Assembly: GCF_035958815.1 (NCBI RefSeq)
Contig: NZ_CP108383.1
Coordinates: forward strand, 6,014,001-6,078,000
Source of the DNA: Nocardia sp. NBC_01327
Lineage (GTDB): Bacteria > Actinomycetota > Actinomycetes > Mycobacteriales > Mycobacteriaceae
Reading direction: 5' to 3'
DNA: 64,000 nucleotides
How positions within the stretch are numbered: position 1 is the first letter of the stretch; the number at the start of each line of letters is the position of its first letter. Below, piece by piece: positions 16,154 through 25,289 of this stretch. The notes under the pieces were generated by a model, which was not told where the DNA came from, did no database searches, and saw only the letters and a program-made list of their open reading frames with translations. A program made the position numbers and the translations under genes.

Positions 16154-16235
16154 CCCGTTTGTACCGGTGCCGATCGGCTTTGGCTCAACCGCCTGGTGAA
16201 AGTAGTTAAAGCCGCGTGAACATACACTGTGCGGC

Positions 16236-17912
16236 GTGGGTACTCATCGCGCCGATGGCGGGTCACGAGGTGTCAGCAGAGGACCAGTTCTCGCAGTGGT
16301 AGCGGTGATCGTGCTGGCCCTGGCCGTCGTCGGCTGGGTCTGGTTACAACAGCGGTCCAAGGATCGCGACAGTGCGGCCGCCTCGTCCTGCGCGGGCGGG
16401 TCCGTGACGCTCAATGTGACGGTCGATCCGGATATCGCGGCACCGGTCAAGGCCGCCGCCGACAAGTTCAATCAGGCCAAGCCTCGGGTGCGCGATCACT
16501 GCGCTCAGGTCGCGGTCAATCCGCAGGCGTCCGCGGCCATGGTGGCCGCCTTCACCTCGAACGCAGCGTGGAATCCGGCGCTCGGGCCGCAGCCCGCGCT
16601 GTGGATTCCGGACTCCTCCCGCTCGATCGAGCTGATGCGGGTGCCCGGGCTCATCGGCGGCACCCCCGCGTCAGTCGCGGAGAGTCCGATCGTGCTCGCG
16701 GTACCGGACGAATTGCGGCGTGCGCTCGAGACCGCGCAGGTGCACTGGGCGGATCTGGCCAAGCTGCAACAGGGTTCGCTGGGAGATGCCGGACTCGCGG
16801 CCTGGGGCAATCTGCGGCTGGCCATGCCGTCCGGTGATGCCTCGCTCGCCGTGGCGACCGCCGTCGGCTCGGGTGTCTCGGGGACCGATCCGCTCGATGA
16901 CAAAGCGGTGCATTCGGGTCAGGTGACCTCGGCGATCTCGCTGCTGGCGGCAAATGCGCCCGCCGCGAAGGATCAGCAGAGCGCGCTCACCGATCTGGCG
17001 GCGGTGACCGATGCGGCGAAGGCAACTGTGCACGCGGTGCCGGCCAATGAGCAGCAGCTCAAGGCCTATCCCGGTCTGACCGCGTTCCGGCCCAGCGAGA
17101 ACGGGCCCGTCGACGATTTCCCGGCAGCCACGATCACCGGATCCTGGGTGGATCAGACGCAGAATTCGGTGGCCGGGCTCTTCGCCGACTTCCTGCGCGC
17201 GCCCGATCAGGCGAAACTGTTCACCGACAATGGTTTCGGCGCCGCTCCCCCGGTCACCGTGCCGGTCGCCGCCCGCGCGGTGCTCGAGCAGGTGAACCAG
17301 GTGCTGGCGCATCCGGTGCTGGGCGTGAGTGCCACGGTGCTGCTCGATATCTCCTCGTCCATGACCACCGCGGACGGCAATACCACACGCCTCGCCAATT
17401 CCCTTGCGGCCCTGCAATCCACCATGGGTGTGATGCCGCCGGAGTTCGGGATGGGCGTCTGGGCGTATTCGAAGGATCTCGACGGCGCGAATCCGTATCG
17501 CGTCGTCGCCGCGACCGCGCCGCTCACCGACGCCCAGCGCGACAAGATCGGGCAGAACCTGGGCAATGTCACCGCGAGCACCTCGAAAACCGATCGCACC
17601 TATCCGACCGTCGAGGCGGCCTACCGCGCTGTACTGAGCAACTATGCTGCGGCACGCACCAACTCGATCCTGCTCATCACCGACGGGCCCGAGGACGATT
17701 CCACGGTGACCGGCGATCAACTGCTCGCCGATATCGCCGCGGTCACCGATCCGGCACATCCGGTGCGCGTGGACGTCATCGTCCTCGGCGGCGCCGGGAC
17801 CCAGACGCTGCAAACCCTCGCGCAGCGCACCGGCGGGGCGTACACCAAGGTCGACACCGGCGGCAGCCTCGCCTTCGGCACCGCGGTCTCGCATGCGCTG
17901 ACCACACCCTGA
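16236..17912 (+). CDS. Membrane-anchored substrate-binding and VWA-domain protein
   Basis: A 558-residue protein with one N-terminal membrane anchor (about 17-37, GPVLAVVAVIVLALAVVGWV). An extracytoplasmic solute-binding-like domain follows (about 50-350, with VDPDIAAPVKAAADKF). The C-terminal von Willebrand A domain has an intact MIDAS start, VLLDISSSM near residue 370, and ILLITDGPEDD later. VWA domains bind Mg2+ and mediate protein contacts. The GTG start lies in GTGGGTACTCAT. A hairpin follows the gene. The fusion of a transporter-like binding fold with VWA outside the membrane suggests envelope assembly or sensing; the ligand is unknown. Confidence 0.85.
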   Translation: MGTHRADGGSRGVSRGPVLAVVAVIVLALAVVGWVWLQQRSKDRDSAAASSCAGGSVTLNVTVDPDIAAPVKAAADKFNQAKPRVRDHCAQVAVNPQASAAMVAAFTSNAAWNPALGPQPALWIPDSSRSIELMRVPGLIGGTPASVAESPIVLAVPDELRRALETAQVHWADLAKLQQGSLGDAGLAAWGNLRLAMPSGDASLAVATAVGSGVSGTDPLDDKAVHSGQVTSAISLLAANAPAAKDQQSALTDLAAVTDAAKATVHAVPANEQQLKAYPGLTAFRPSENGPVDDFPAATITGSWVDQTQNSVAGLFADFLRAPDQAKLFTDNGFGAAPPVTVPVAARAVLEQVNQVLAHPVLGVSATVLLDISSSMTTADGNTTRLANSLAALQSTMGVMPPEFGMGVWAYSKDLDGANPYRVVAATAPLTDAQRDKIGQNLGNVTASTSKTDRTYPTVEAAYRAVLSNYAAARTNSILLITDGPEDDSTVTGDQLLADIAAVTDPAHPVRVDVIVLGGAGTQTLQTLAQRTGGAYTKVDTGGSLAFGTAVSHALTTP

Positions 17913-17950
17913 TCGACGCCGGCTAGGCCCTGACCAGTACCGATCCCCCT

Positions 17951-17983
17951 CGGTGACGACTGCGCTCCGGCATGTCGTCACCG
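17951..17983. terminator. Hairpin after the VWA gene
   Basis: A 10-bp perfect stem CGGTGACGAC / GTCGTCACCG with a 13-nt loop, 38 bp after the stop. It has no U-run, so it may be a weak terminator or a regulatory palindrome upstream of the next gene. Confidence 0.5.
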
Positions 17984-18094
17984 TATTGCCCGAACCCCGT
18001 GGGACATTCGAAACAGACGTGGTTCCGACCGGAAACGGCCGTGACCACGAGTTTCAAGTTTCGTGATGCTTCACCGACCATCGAAGGGGTTCTC

Positions 18095-18508
18095 ATGGCT
18101 CACACCACGGACACCGAACATCCGGTCAAGCAGGGCTTCGCGGCAGGCACCTCGTTCGCAGCGGCGGTCATGCTCCTGGTCATCGGCGTGCTGTCGATCC
18201 TGCAGGGCATCTCCGCCGCCCGCTCGGACGATCTGCTGGTCGTCGGCACCAACGACTACATCTACAAATTCAACACCTCGGCCTGGGGCTGGATCCACAT
18301 CGTCATCGGCATCATCGTGGTCCTCACCGCCCTCGGCCTGATGACCGGCGCCACCTGGGCCCGAGCCGCGGCCATCATCATCGCCGCCATCTCCATCGTC
18401 GAAAACTTCCTCTGGCTCCCCTACTACCCGGCCTGGTCCCTCCTGATCATCGCCCTCGACATCTTCGTCATCTGGGCAGTCGCCACCTGGAAACCCGTCA
18501 CCGTCTAA
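18095..18508 (+). CDS. Small four-helix membrane protein (DUF7144-like)
   Basis: A 137-residue protein with four predicted membrane helices: FAAAVMLLVIGVLSILQGI, WIHIVIGIIVVLTALGLM, WARAAAIIIAAISIVENFLW, and LLIIALDIFVIWAVATW. The pattern and the YIYKFNTSAWGWIH loop match the actinobacterial DUF7144 group. The start at ATG 18095 follows GAAGGGG and places the N-terminus just before the first helix. A strong terminator follows at once, so it is probably monocistronic. Function is unknown. Confidence 0.83.
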   Translation: MAHTTDTEHPVKQGFAAGTSFAAAVMLLVIGVLSILQGISAARSDDLLVVGTNDYIYKFNTSAWGWIHIVIGIIVVLTALGLMTGATWARAAAIIIAAISIVENFLWLPYYPAWSLLIIALDIFVIWAVATWKPVTV

Positions 18509-18517
18509 CCCCACCCC

Positions 18518-18551
18518 GAAGCGCCCCACCGGAGTTCCGGTGGGGCGCTTC
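18518..18551. terminator. Strong intrinsic terminator hairpin
   Basis: A perfect 15-bp stem (GAAGCGCCCCACCGG / CCGGTGGGGCGCTTC) with an AGTT loop, 9 bp after the membrane-protein stop, followed by GCTGTTGTC. Confidence 0.85.
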
Positions 18552-18597
18552 GCTGTTGTCACCCTGACTTGTCGGTGGGTGGAACTACGGTGGGGCG

Positions 18598-19302
18598 GTG
18601 AATCGCACTGATCGGCTCTATGCGCTGGTGGAGGATTTGCGGGCGGTGGCGCCTCGGGTGCGGACGGCGCGGGAGTTGGCCGGGCGGTACGAGGTGAGTG
18701 TTCGGACCATCGAGCGGGATATCAGTGCGCTGCAGCAGTCGGGGGTGCCGATTTATGCGGATGTGGGGCGGCGGGGTGGGTATGCGCTGGATAAGCGGAT
18801 GTCGTTGCCGCCGTTGAATTTCACTGCGGCGGAGTCGGTGGCGCTGGCCGTGGCGCTGGAGCGGAGTGTGGATACGCCGTTCGCGCATGCGGGGCGGAGT
18901 GCGCTGCGGAAGATTCTGGCGGCCATGTCGGACAGTGATGCGGCGTCGGCGCGGGAGCTGGTGGGGCGGGTCGGGCTGATCGAGCGGCATGATCCGGTTG
19001 TCGCGCAAGGGATTCCGGCACTTGTCGAGGAGGCGGTGCTGGGCCGCCGGGTGCTCGAGTTCGGGTATCGGGATCGGTTCGGGGCCGGCACGCGGCGGCG
19101 GGTCGAGCCGATGCTGCTGCTGCACGGGAAGAGCGGGTGGTGCCTGGTGAGCTGGTGCCGGCTGCGGGAGGCGCCGCGCTGCTTCCGGCTCGATCGGATG
19201 GTCGACATCGTGCTCACCGACGAGCCGATGCCGGTGCGCGCGCTGGAGGGCTGCGATCTCGATATTCCGGAGCACAAACTCCGCATTGTCGCCTTCGGAT
19301 GA
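18598..19302 (+). CDS. WYL-domain/DeoR-like HTH regulator (YafY type)
   Basis: A 234-residue regulator. The N-terminal winged helix runs MNRTDRLYALVEDLRAVAP and then ELAGRYEVSVRTIERDISAL. A linker and a WYL-type ligand-binding domain follow (about 135-225, with LEFGYRDRFGAGTRRRVEP and the GWCLVSWCRLREAPRCFRLD core). The literal WYL triad is replaced by WCL. The GTG start at 18598 begins the HTH exactly. A VOC-family gene follows 81 bp downstream on the same strand. WYL proteins bind nucleotides or nucleic acid; the signal here is unknown. Confidence 0.87.
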   Translation: MNRTDRLYALVEDLRAVAPRVRTARELAGRYEVSVRTIERDISALQQSGVPIYADVGRRGGYALDKRMSLPPLNFTAAESVALAVALERSVDTPFAHAGRSALRKILAAMSDSDAASARELVGRVGLIERHDPVVAQGIPALVEEAVLGRRVLEFGYRDRFGAGTRRRVEPMLLLHGKSGWCLVSWCRLREAPRCFRLDRMVDIVLTDEPMPVRALEGCDLDIPEHKLRIVAFG

Positions 19303-19383
19303 GTTCGGAAAGACCGACAGGGGGTTGTCGCCGGGGAGCGAGATCGTTGGTGCACACCGCACCACAACATCCCCGGAGGACGA

Positions 19384-19761
19384 ATGACCGCGCCCGCGCA
19401 CAACACCGTCGCTTGGTTCCAGATCGGCAGCAATGAGCCCGAGCAGGTTCAGCAGTTCTACGGCGACCTGTTCGGCTGGACCTTCACCTCGGATCCGCAA
19501 TTCGGCGGAAATTACGACCTGGTCACCTACTCCGGCGGCGACCGCCCCCAGGGTGGCGTGGCCCGCACCCCCGACCCCTCGGCGAACCATGCCATCTTCA
19601 GCGTGATCGTCGCCGACGTCGCGGCCACCGTGGCCGCCGCCGAACGCCTCGGCGCCAAGGTCCAGGTCCCGGTGACCACCACGCCCGCAGGCCTGATCTT
19701 CGCCGAACTCCTCGACACCTCGGGCAATCACTTCGGCGTCTTCACCCCCGCGCCCGTCTAA
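19384..19761 (+). CDS. VOC/glyoxalase-like protein
   Basis: A 125-residue single-domain member of the vicinal oxygen chelate superfamily, with the typical opening AWFQIGSNEPEQVQQFYGDL and FGWTF and a C-terminal beta strand ending GNHFGVFTP. The ATG follows CCGGAGGACGA. It may be co-transcribed with the WYL regulator. Enzymatic activity is unproven; some homologues are metal-dependent lyases or dioxygenases and others are binding proteins. Confidence 0.85.
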   Translation: MTAPAHNTVAWFQIGSNEPEQVQQFYGDLFGWTFTSDPQFGGNYDLVTYSGGDRPQGGVARTPDPSANHAIFSVIVADVAATVAAAERLGAKVQVPVTTTPAGLIFAELLDTSGNHFGVFTPAPV

Positions 19762-19789
19762 CCCGGGTCACACCCGATCATCGATCAGG

Positions 19790-19827
19790 ACTGGTCGCGG
19801 CCACGCCGGAAAGCGGCCGCCACCAGT
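19790..19827. terminator. Bidirectional terminator between convergent genes
   Basis: Inverted repeat ACTGGTCGCGGCC / GGCCGCCACCAGT (one internal mismatch) between the VOC gene and the convergent luciferase-like gene. Confidence 0.65.
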
Positions 19828-19843
19828 TCCTGTCGATGTCGGC

Positions 19844-20773
19844 CTACCGCGTTGCTCGCAATGCGGGCAGCGTTTCGGCGAGGGCGTCGAGTTGGCGGCG
19901 GGCGTCGAGGGAACCGACGCGCAGGATCAGGTGTTCGGCGCCCGCGTCGAGGTAGCGGCCCAGCCAGTCGGCGCACTGGGCGGGGGAACCACCGAAATAG
20001 GCTTGGACGGTGGACATTACGTCCAGCGGACGGCGGTAGTACTGGCGGACATAGCCGTCCAGCTCGGCATGCGCTTTCGCCGAATCAGGGTCGAGATTGA
20101 TCGTCGCGTACATGGCGGCTGTCACCGGGCGGTCCGTGAGATCTCGGATGGTGGCCCAGGCCCGGGCATATGCGCCCGCATCGGGCAGGAACGGCAACCA
20201 GCCGTCGTAGTGCCGTGCCACGCGCCGCAATACCCGAGGGGTATCGCCACCGGCGAGCCAGAGGGGCGGCCCGGCGACGCTCGCGGCGGGCAGCGCACCC
20301 GAGAGATCCTCGAACTTCCAGTAGCGGCCGTCGAAACGGCCACCGCCGGACCAGCTCTCGCGCCAGATCGCCACCGTCTCGTCCAGTCGGCCTACCCGCT
20401 CATCGAACGGAACCCCGATGGCCGCGAATTCCTCCCGGCTCTCCGGCAGCGGGAATCCGGCGCCGACACCCAGTACCAGCCTGCCTGCGCTGAGCTGATC
20501 CACAGTGGCCGCGGTGTGCGCACCGAGCAGCGGATGGCGCAGGGTCGCGGTCAATGCGGCCGTACCCACCCGCACCCGGGATGTGGTGGCGGCGACCGCG
20601 GCGAGCAGCGGCAGCGGATCGACCCGGGTGCGCGCGAGCGGCGAGTCACCGATCCATACGGAGTCGAAGCCCGCGTCTTCGGCGGCCGCGGCGAATCTCA
20701 CCAGCCCCGCGGCATCGTGACTACCGGTCATCGCGGTTTCACGGCTCGGTAGCAGTACCCCGATCTGAGTCAT
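19844..20773 (-). CDS. LLM-class flavin-dependent oxidoreductase
   Basis: A 309-residue luciferase-like TIM-barrel enzyme. Typical segments are GVLLPSRE at the start, AEDAGFDSVWIGDSPLA, RVGTAALTATLRHPLLGAH, GRLVLGVGAGFPLPESREEF, and PLWLAGGDTPRVLRRVARHY. Such enzymes use FMN or F420 to oxidise organic substrates. ATG 20773 is chosen because it gives the usual first strand MTQIGVLLP; 12 upstream codons are in frame but lack support. The gene is divergent from padR across a 120-bp region with two palindromes. Confidence 0.87.
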   Translation of the reverse strand: MTQIGVLLPSRETAMTGSHDAAGLVRFAAAAEDAGFDSVWIGDSPLARTRVDPLPLLAAVAATTSRVRVGTAALTATLRHPLLGAHTAATVDQLSAGRLVLGVGAGFPLPESREEFAAIGVPFDERVGRLDETVAIWRESWSGGGRFDGRYWKFEDLSGALPAASVAGPPLWLAGGDTPRVLRRVARHYDGWLPFLPDAGAYARAWATIRDLTDRPVTAAMYATINLDPDSAKAHAELDGYVRQYYRRPLDVMSTVQAYFGGSPAQCADWLGRYLDAGAEHLILRVGSLDARRQLDALAETLPALRATR

Positions 20774-20809
20774 ACAGATGATCCTCGGCGGCAACCGGCC
20801 GAGCGGCAA

Positions 20810-20824
20810 TTACCTTGCAGGTAA
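20810..20824. promoter_or_regulatory. Palindromic candidate operator upstream of the LLM gene
   Basis: A perfect 6-3-6 palindrome, TTACCT-TGC-AGGTAA, 37 bp upstream of the oxidoreductase ATG. It is probably an operator overlapping that promoter. The binding protein is not known. Confidence 0.55.
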
Positions 20825-20864
20825 AGGCAAGTGCGGCTCGATCCGCGAAAGTGACCCTTGCTTC

Positions 20865-20886
20865 AGCTATATCTTACGATATAGCT
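20865..20886. promoter_or_regulatory. PadR-type palindromic operator
   Basis: A perfect 9-4-9 palindrome with arms AGCTATATC and GATATAGCT around TTAC. It ends 7 bp before the padR GTG, so it overlaps the ribosome-binding/promoter region. AT-rich palindromes of this kind are typical targets of PadR regulators, and position suggests autoregulation of padR and the downstream reductase. Confidence 0.75.
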
Positions 20887-20893
20887 TCAGTAC

Positions 20894-21445
20894 GTGGGAC
20901 CACGACGTTTCGGCGGCTTCGAGCCGAGCAGCGGGCGCTTCTTCGGCGCCGGCGAATTGCGATGGGCGCTCTTGGCACTCATCGCCGAACAGCCCGGACA
21001 TGGGTACGAACTGATGTCCCGGCTCGAAAAACGGTGCGGCGGCGCGTATCGCCCCAGCGCCGGTGCGGTGTACCCGACGCTCCAGCAATTGGAGGATGAG
21101 GGACTTACCACTCTCGAAATCGACAGTGGCCGTAAGGTTTTCCATATCAGCGCGACTGGGCGCGCCGAGGTGGACCAGCACCTCGGCGAGATCGATCGGA
21201 TCTGGGCGCGCGCTGACGAACGCGGACAGTGGGGTTTGTTCCGCGATCCCGACGCAGCCGAAATCATCGGGCCCGCACTGCGTTTGTTCAAAACCGCGGT
21301 CTCGGCCGTGGTGCATTCGCACGGTGATCCCGCGGTGATCGATCAGGTCCGCGGCATCCTCGCCGATACCACACGCGAACTGCAGCAGGTGAAGATCGAC
21401 AGCAAGCGAGAACACCGCCGGCGGCGCGGCCGGCAGACCGATTGA
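20894..21445 (+). CDS. PadR-family transcriptional regulator
   Basis: A 183-residue protein with an N-terminal PadR winged helix (LRWALLALIAEQPGHGYELM, then AGAVYPTLQQLEDEGL with the conserved YP) and a C-terminal helical dimerisation domain ending in a basic tail. A palindromic operator lies directly before its GTG start. The siderophore reductase gene follows after 27 bp, a PadR-SIP pairing common in actinobacteria. It probably represses its own operon; the signal may relate to iron or small molecules. Confidence 0.9.
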   Translation: MGPRRFGGFEPSSGRFFGAGELRWALLALIAEQPGHGYELMSRLEKRCGGAYRPSAGAVYPTLQQLEDEGLTTLEIDSGRKVFHISATGRAEVDQHLGEIDRIWARADERGQWGLFRDPDAAEIIGPALRLFKTAVSAVVHSHGDPAVIDQVRGILADTTRELQQVKIDSKREHRRRRGRQTD

Positions 21446-21472
21446 ACGACTCTTCGAATCGAAGGTATTCCC

Positions 21473-22258
21473 ATGGCGCACACCGACAATCCCGCCCAAG
21501 CCGCCGTCGCCGCCCCGCAATCGCGCGGACTGGGCGATCTGCTCCTGGACCAGTTCTTCACCAGCGGCCGCATCCTGGAAACCGAGCGCATCGCCGCCCG
21601 CATGACCCGCATCCGCATCGGCGGACCGGCACTGCAGAACCTGGACTGGCTACCCGGCCAGCACGTGCGGGTCGCCACCGGCGACAGCGCATCCGGCAAT
21701 GTGCTCGCCCGCGTCGGCGATCTGCGCACCTACTCGGTGTGGCATTTCGACCGGGAGAACAGCGAACTGCACCTGTGCGTACTCGACCACGGTGACGGCC
21801 CGGGGGCCCGCTGGGGACGCCATGCCGCTGTCGGACAGCAGGTCCGATTCCGCGGCCCCGAGGGGTCGTTCACCCTGCGCACCGACGCGCCGTACCACCT
21901 GTTCGCCGGTGAGGAGACCGCCTCGGTCGCCCTCGGCGCCATGCTCCGCGCGGTCCCCGACGATATCCCGGTCCACGGCGCGATCGAAACGGCCACGGCC
22001 GAGGATCGTCTCGCGCTACCGCGCGCCGCCGAACTGTCCCATCCCCTGCGCGGCGACGCCTCCGCCGCCCGCTCCGAAATCCTGCTCGACGCGGTCCGCG
22101 GCCTCGACCTGCCGCCCACCCCGGGCGTGGCCTACCTCGCCGGTGAGGCCCGCACCATCCAGCAGATCATGAAATACCTGGTCCGCGAACGCCAGTGGCC
22201 CCGCCGCGCCATCCTGACCAAGCCCTTCTGGACACCGGGCAAGCGCGGTATGGACTAG
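21473..22258 (+). CDS. Siderophore-interacting FAD/NAD(P)H reductase
   Basis: A 261-residue protein of the SIP family (ViuB-like), which reduces ferric siderophores to release iron in the cytoplasm. Visible are the FAD-binding barrel (MTRIRIGGPALQNLDWLPGQ, RTYSVWHFDRENSELHLCV, HGDGPGARWG) and the C-terminal NAD(P)H region (HLFAGEETASVALGAML, VAYLAGEARTIQQIMKYLV), ending in KPFWTPGKRG, the family-typical end. It is probably co-transcribed with padR. No siderophore biosynthesis genes lie nearby. Confidence 0.9.
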   Translation: MAHTDNPAQAAVAAPQSRGLGDLLLDQFFTSGRILETERIAARMTRIRIGGPALQNLDWLPGQHVRVATGDSASGNVLARVGDLRTYSVWHFDRENSELHLCVLDHGDGPGARWGRHAAVGQQVRFRGPEGSFTLRTDAPYHLFAGEETASVALGAMLRAVPDDIPVHGAIETATAEDRLALPRAAELSHPLRGDASAARSEILLDAVRGLDLPPTPGVAYLAGEARTIQQIMKYLVRERQWPRRAILTKPFWTPGKRGMD

Positions 22259-22304
22259 TCCGCCCGGCCGGGGAGCCGGATCGGCCCACCATCCTCGGAA
22301 ACGG

Positions 22305-22350
22305 CACGGTCGCCACAACCTCTCACATCGAGAGTGCTGCGGCGACCGTG
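22305..22350. terminator. Bidirectional terminator between the SIP and gcvP genes
   Basis: Inverted repeat CACGGTCGCC / GGCGACCGTG with an inner CTCTC / GAGAG stem, placed between two convergent genes. Confidence 0.7.
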
Positions 22351-22397
22351 TCGACCTCGGAACTCGCTGGGGCGCTGAGGTGTTCGGTTATCCCATA

Positions 22398-25235
22398 TCA
22401 GTCGTTGTAGGAATCCATCGGCGGGCAGGAGCAGACCAGGTTGCGGTCGCCGTACGCGCCGTCGATGCGACGGACCGACGGCCACACCTTGGGCCGGGGG
22501 TTGTGCAGCCCCTGCGGGTAGACGGCGGTTTCGCGACTGTACGGGTGATCCCACTCGCCGACCAGGCACTGGGCGGTATGCGGGGCGCCGCGCAGCGGGT
22601 TGTCCTCCACCGGCCAGACACCGGCCTCGACCTGGTCGATCTCACCCTTGATGGCGATCATGGCCTCGATGAAGGCGTCGATCTCCTCGAGGTTCTCGCT
22701 CTCGGTGGGCTCCACCATGAGCGTGCCCGCGACCGGGAAACTCATGGTCGGCGCGTGGAAACCGTAGTCCGCCAGCCGCTTCGCCACATCGTCGACGGTG
22801 ACGCCGGTGCGCTTGGTGATCTCCCGCAGATCCAGGATGCACTCGTGCGCGACCATGCCGTTCTCGCCGGTGAACAGCACCGGGAAGTGCGGATCGAGCC
22901 GTCGCGCAATGTAATTCGCCGACGCGATGGCCGTCAGCGTCGCGGCGCGCAGGCCGTCCGCACCCATCATGCGAATGTAGGACCAGGTGATCGGCAGAAT
23001 GGACGCCGAACCGTACTTGGCCGCGGACACCGCATGTGAGCCCGCCTCCAGCGGATCACCCGGCAGGTACTGGGCGAGGTGCTCGCGCACCGCCACCGGA
23101 CCCACACCCGGACCGCCGCCACCGTGCGGAATGCAGAAGGTCTTGTGCAGGTTCAGATGGCTGACATCACCACCGAACCGACCCGGACGAGCCAGTCCGA
23201 CAAGGGCATTCAGATTCGCACCGTCCACGTACACCTGACCGCCCGCATCGTGCACCATGGCGCACAGCTCGGCCACCTCGTGCTCGTACACGCCGTGCGT
23301 GGACGGGTAGGTGATCATGATGCAGGCCAGTCGATCGGCATGATCGGCGATCTTGGCACGCAGATCGTCCAGATCCACATCGCCGTTTTCGCGGGTCTTC
23401 ACCACCTCCACCCGCATACCGACCATGGCGGCCGAGGCGGCATTGGTGCCGTGCGCGCTGGAGGGGATCAGGCACGTATCCCGGTGCGTATCACCGCGAT
23501 CCAGGTGGTAGCGGCGAATGGCCAGCAGTCCGGCGTACTCGCCCTGGCTGCCGGCATTGGGCTGCAGGGAAACCCGGTCGTATCCGGTGACCGCGGACAG
23601 CCAGCCCTCGAGATCCTCGACCAGGCGGATCAGGCCGGGCGCATCCTCGACGGGCGCGTACGGGTGCACCCGGTTGAAGCCCGGCCAGGTGATCGATTCC
23701 ATCTCCGCCGCCGCATTGAGCTTCATGGTGCAGGAACCGAGCGGAATCATGCTGCGGTCCAGCGCAATATCCTTGTCCGACAGCGCGCGCAGGTAGCGCA
23801 GCATGGCGGTCTCGGTGCGGTACCGGGTGAAGGCCGGCGCGGTCAGGAACTCCGAGGTGCGGTTCTCGATATGCGGGCGCTGCTTGCCGTGGAAGAGCGC
23901 GCCCTCCGGGCCGACCGGAATCTCCGCGCCGAAGCAGTCGAGCACCGCCACCACATGCGCGTCGGTGGTCGCCTCATCGCAGGCGATGCCCACGTGATCG
24001 GCATCGACGAGGCGCAGGTTGATGCCCACGCCCTTCGCCTTGGCCACAATGGTCTCCGCGCCGCCCGGCACATTCACCAGCACGGTGTCGAAGAACGACT
24101 GGTGCACCACCGCATCGCCGAGCCCGGCGGCCAGCCACTGCGCGTGCCCGTGCACCCGCCGGGCGATCGACTTCAGCCCGTCCGCACCGTGGTACGAGGC
24201 GTACATGGCGGCCACAATGGCCAGCAGCACCTGCGCGGTACAGATATTGGAGGTCGCCTTCTCCCGGCGAATGTGCTGCTCACGCGTCTGCAGCGCGAGC
24301 CGGTAGGCGGTATTGCCGTCCGCGTCCACGGAGACGCCGACCAAACGGCCGGGCAGCTGCCGCGCATGGGCGGTATGCACCGCGAGATATCCGGCATGCG
24401 GCCCGCCGTAGCCGAGCGGTACGCCGAAACGCTGGGTGGTGCCGAAGCAGCAATCCGCGCCCTGCTCCCCCGGCGACGTAATCAGGGTCAGCGCAAGCAG
24501 ATCCGCGCCCACCGCCACCAATGCCCCACGCGCATGGGCGGACTCGATCACCGGAGCCCAATCCACGATCCGGCCCGAGGCGCCCGGCTGCTGCAGCAGC
24601 ACACCGAAGAACTCGCCCTCGGGCAGCTCGCCGCCGGACAGATCCGCCTCGACGATCTCGATGCCCAGCGGCTCGGCCCGGGTCAGCAGCACGGTCCGCG
24701 TCTGCGGGAACAGATCCGCGTCGATGAGCAGCCGCTGCGACCTACTGCGCCGATTGGCCCGCTGCAGCAGCGTCATGGCCTCAGCGGCCGCGGTCGCCTC
24801 GTCCAGCATGGAGGCATTGGCCACATCCATACCCGTCAATTCCGAGACCATGGTCTGGAAATTGAGCAGCGCCTCCAGCCGGCCCTGGCTGATCTCCGGC
24901 TGATACGGCGTGTACGCGGTGTACCAGGCCGGGTTCTCGATGAGATTGCGCACCAGCACCGGCGGGGTGAGGGTGTCGTAGTAGCCGAGCCCGATCATGG
25001 TGGTGGCCACCGTATTCGAGTTCGCCAGCGCGGCCAGCTCATCGAGCACCTCGTGCTCGGAGACGGCCGGCGGCAGGGCGTCGAGACCATTGGCGGCGGC
25101 GTCGAGAATGCTCGCGGGCACGGCTTTCGCGGCCAGTTCGTCCAGCGACTGGACGCCGACGGTCGCGAGAATGCGCTCGAGTTCGCCGCTGTCGGGTCCG
25201 ATATGACGATCAGCGAAGGATCGAGTCCAGGTCAC
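22398..25235 (-). CDS. gcvP: Glycine dehydrogenase (decarboxylating), P-protein
   Basis: A 945-residue PLP enzyme that decarboxylates glycine and passes the aminomethyl group to lipoylated GcvH. It starts VTWTRSFADRHIGPDSGELE, the canonical N-terminus. The PLP lysine is in SHLNLHKTFCIPHGGGGPG near residue 698. The C-terminal TGVTVDDVAKRLADYGFHAP and GTLMVEPTESENLEEID segments are typical. GTG 25235 follows TTGGAG. A tandem glycine riboswitch lies in the 5' leader, so expression should follow glycine level. The order with gcvH, garA and pgsA matches mycobacteria. Confidence 0.97.
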   Translation of the reverse strand: MTWTRSFADRHIGPDSGELERILATVGVQSLDELAAKAVPASILDAAANGLDALPPAVSEHEVLDELAALANSNTVATTMIGLGYYDTLTPPVLVRNLIENPAWYTAYTPYQPEISQGRLEALLNFQTMVSELTGMDVANASMLDEATAAAEAMTLLQRANRRSRSQRLLIDADLFPQTRTVLLTRAEPLGIEIVEADLSGGELPEGEFFGVLLQQPGASGRIVDWAPVIESAHARGALVAVGADLLALTLITSPGEQGADCCFGTTQRFGVPLGYGGPHAGYLAVHTAHARQLPGRLVGVSVDADGNTAYRLALQTREQHIRREKATSNICTAQVLLAIVAAMYASYHGADGLKSIARRVHGHAQWLAAGLGDAVVHQSFFDTVLVNVPGGAETIVAKAKGVGINLRLVDADHVGIACDEATTDAHVVAVLDCFGAEIPVGPEGALFHGKQRPHIENRTSEFLTAPAFTRYRTETAMLRYLRALSDKDIALDRSMIPLGSCTMKLNAAAEMESITWPGFNRVHPYAPVEDAPGLIRLVEDLEGWLSAVTGYDRVSLQPNAGSQGEYAGLLAIRRYHLDRGDTHRDTCLIPSSAHGTNAASAAMVGMRVEVVKTRENGDVDLDDLRAKIADHADRLACIMITYPSTHGVYEHEVAELCAMVHDAGGQVYVDGANLNALVGLARPGRFGGDVSHLNLHKTFCIPHGGGGPGVGPVAVREHLAQYLPGDPLEAGSHAVSAAKYGSASILPITWSYIRMMGADGLRAATLTAIASANYIARRLDPHFPVLFTGENGMVAHECILDLREITKRTGVTVDDVAKRLADYGFHAPTMSFPVAGTLMVEPTESENLEEIDAFIEAMIAIKGEIDQVEAGVWPVEDNPLRGAPHTAQCLVGEWDHPYSRETAVYPQGLHNPRPKVWPSVRRIDGAYGDRNLVCSCPPMDSYND

Positions 25236-25289
25236 GGCTGCTCCAAGGGTGGGCGGGGGGCCGGCCACATGGCCGACGCGTCGTCTGCC

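Noticed and set aside
18559..19731. Minus-strand frame opposite the WYL and VOC genes
   Set aside because: Pro/His/Arg-rich; the plus-strand genes are clear family members.
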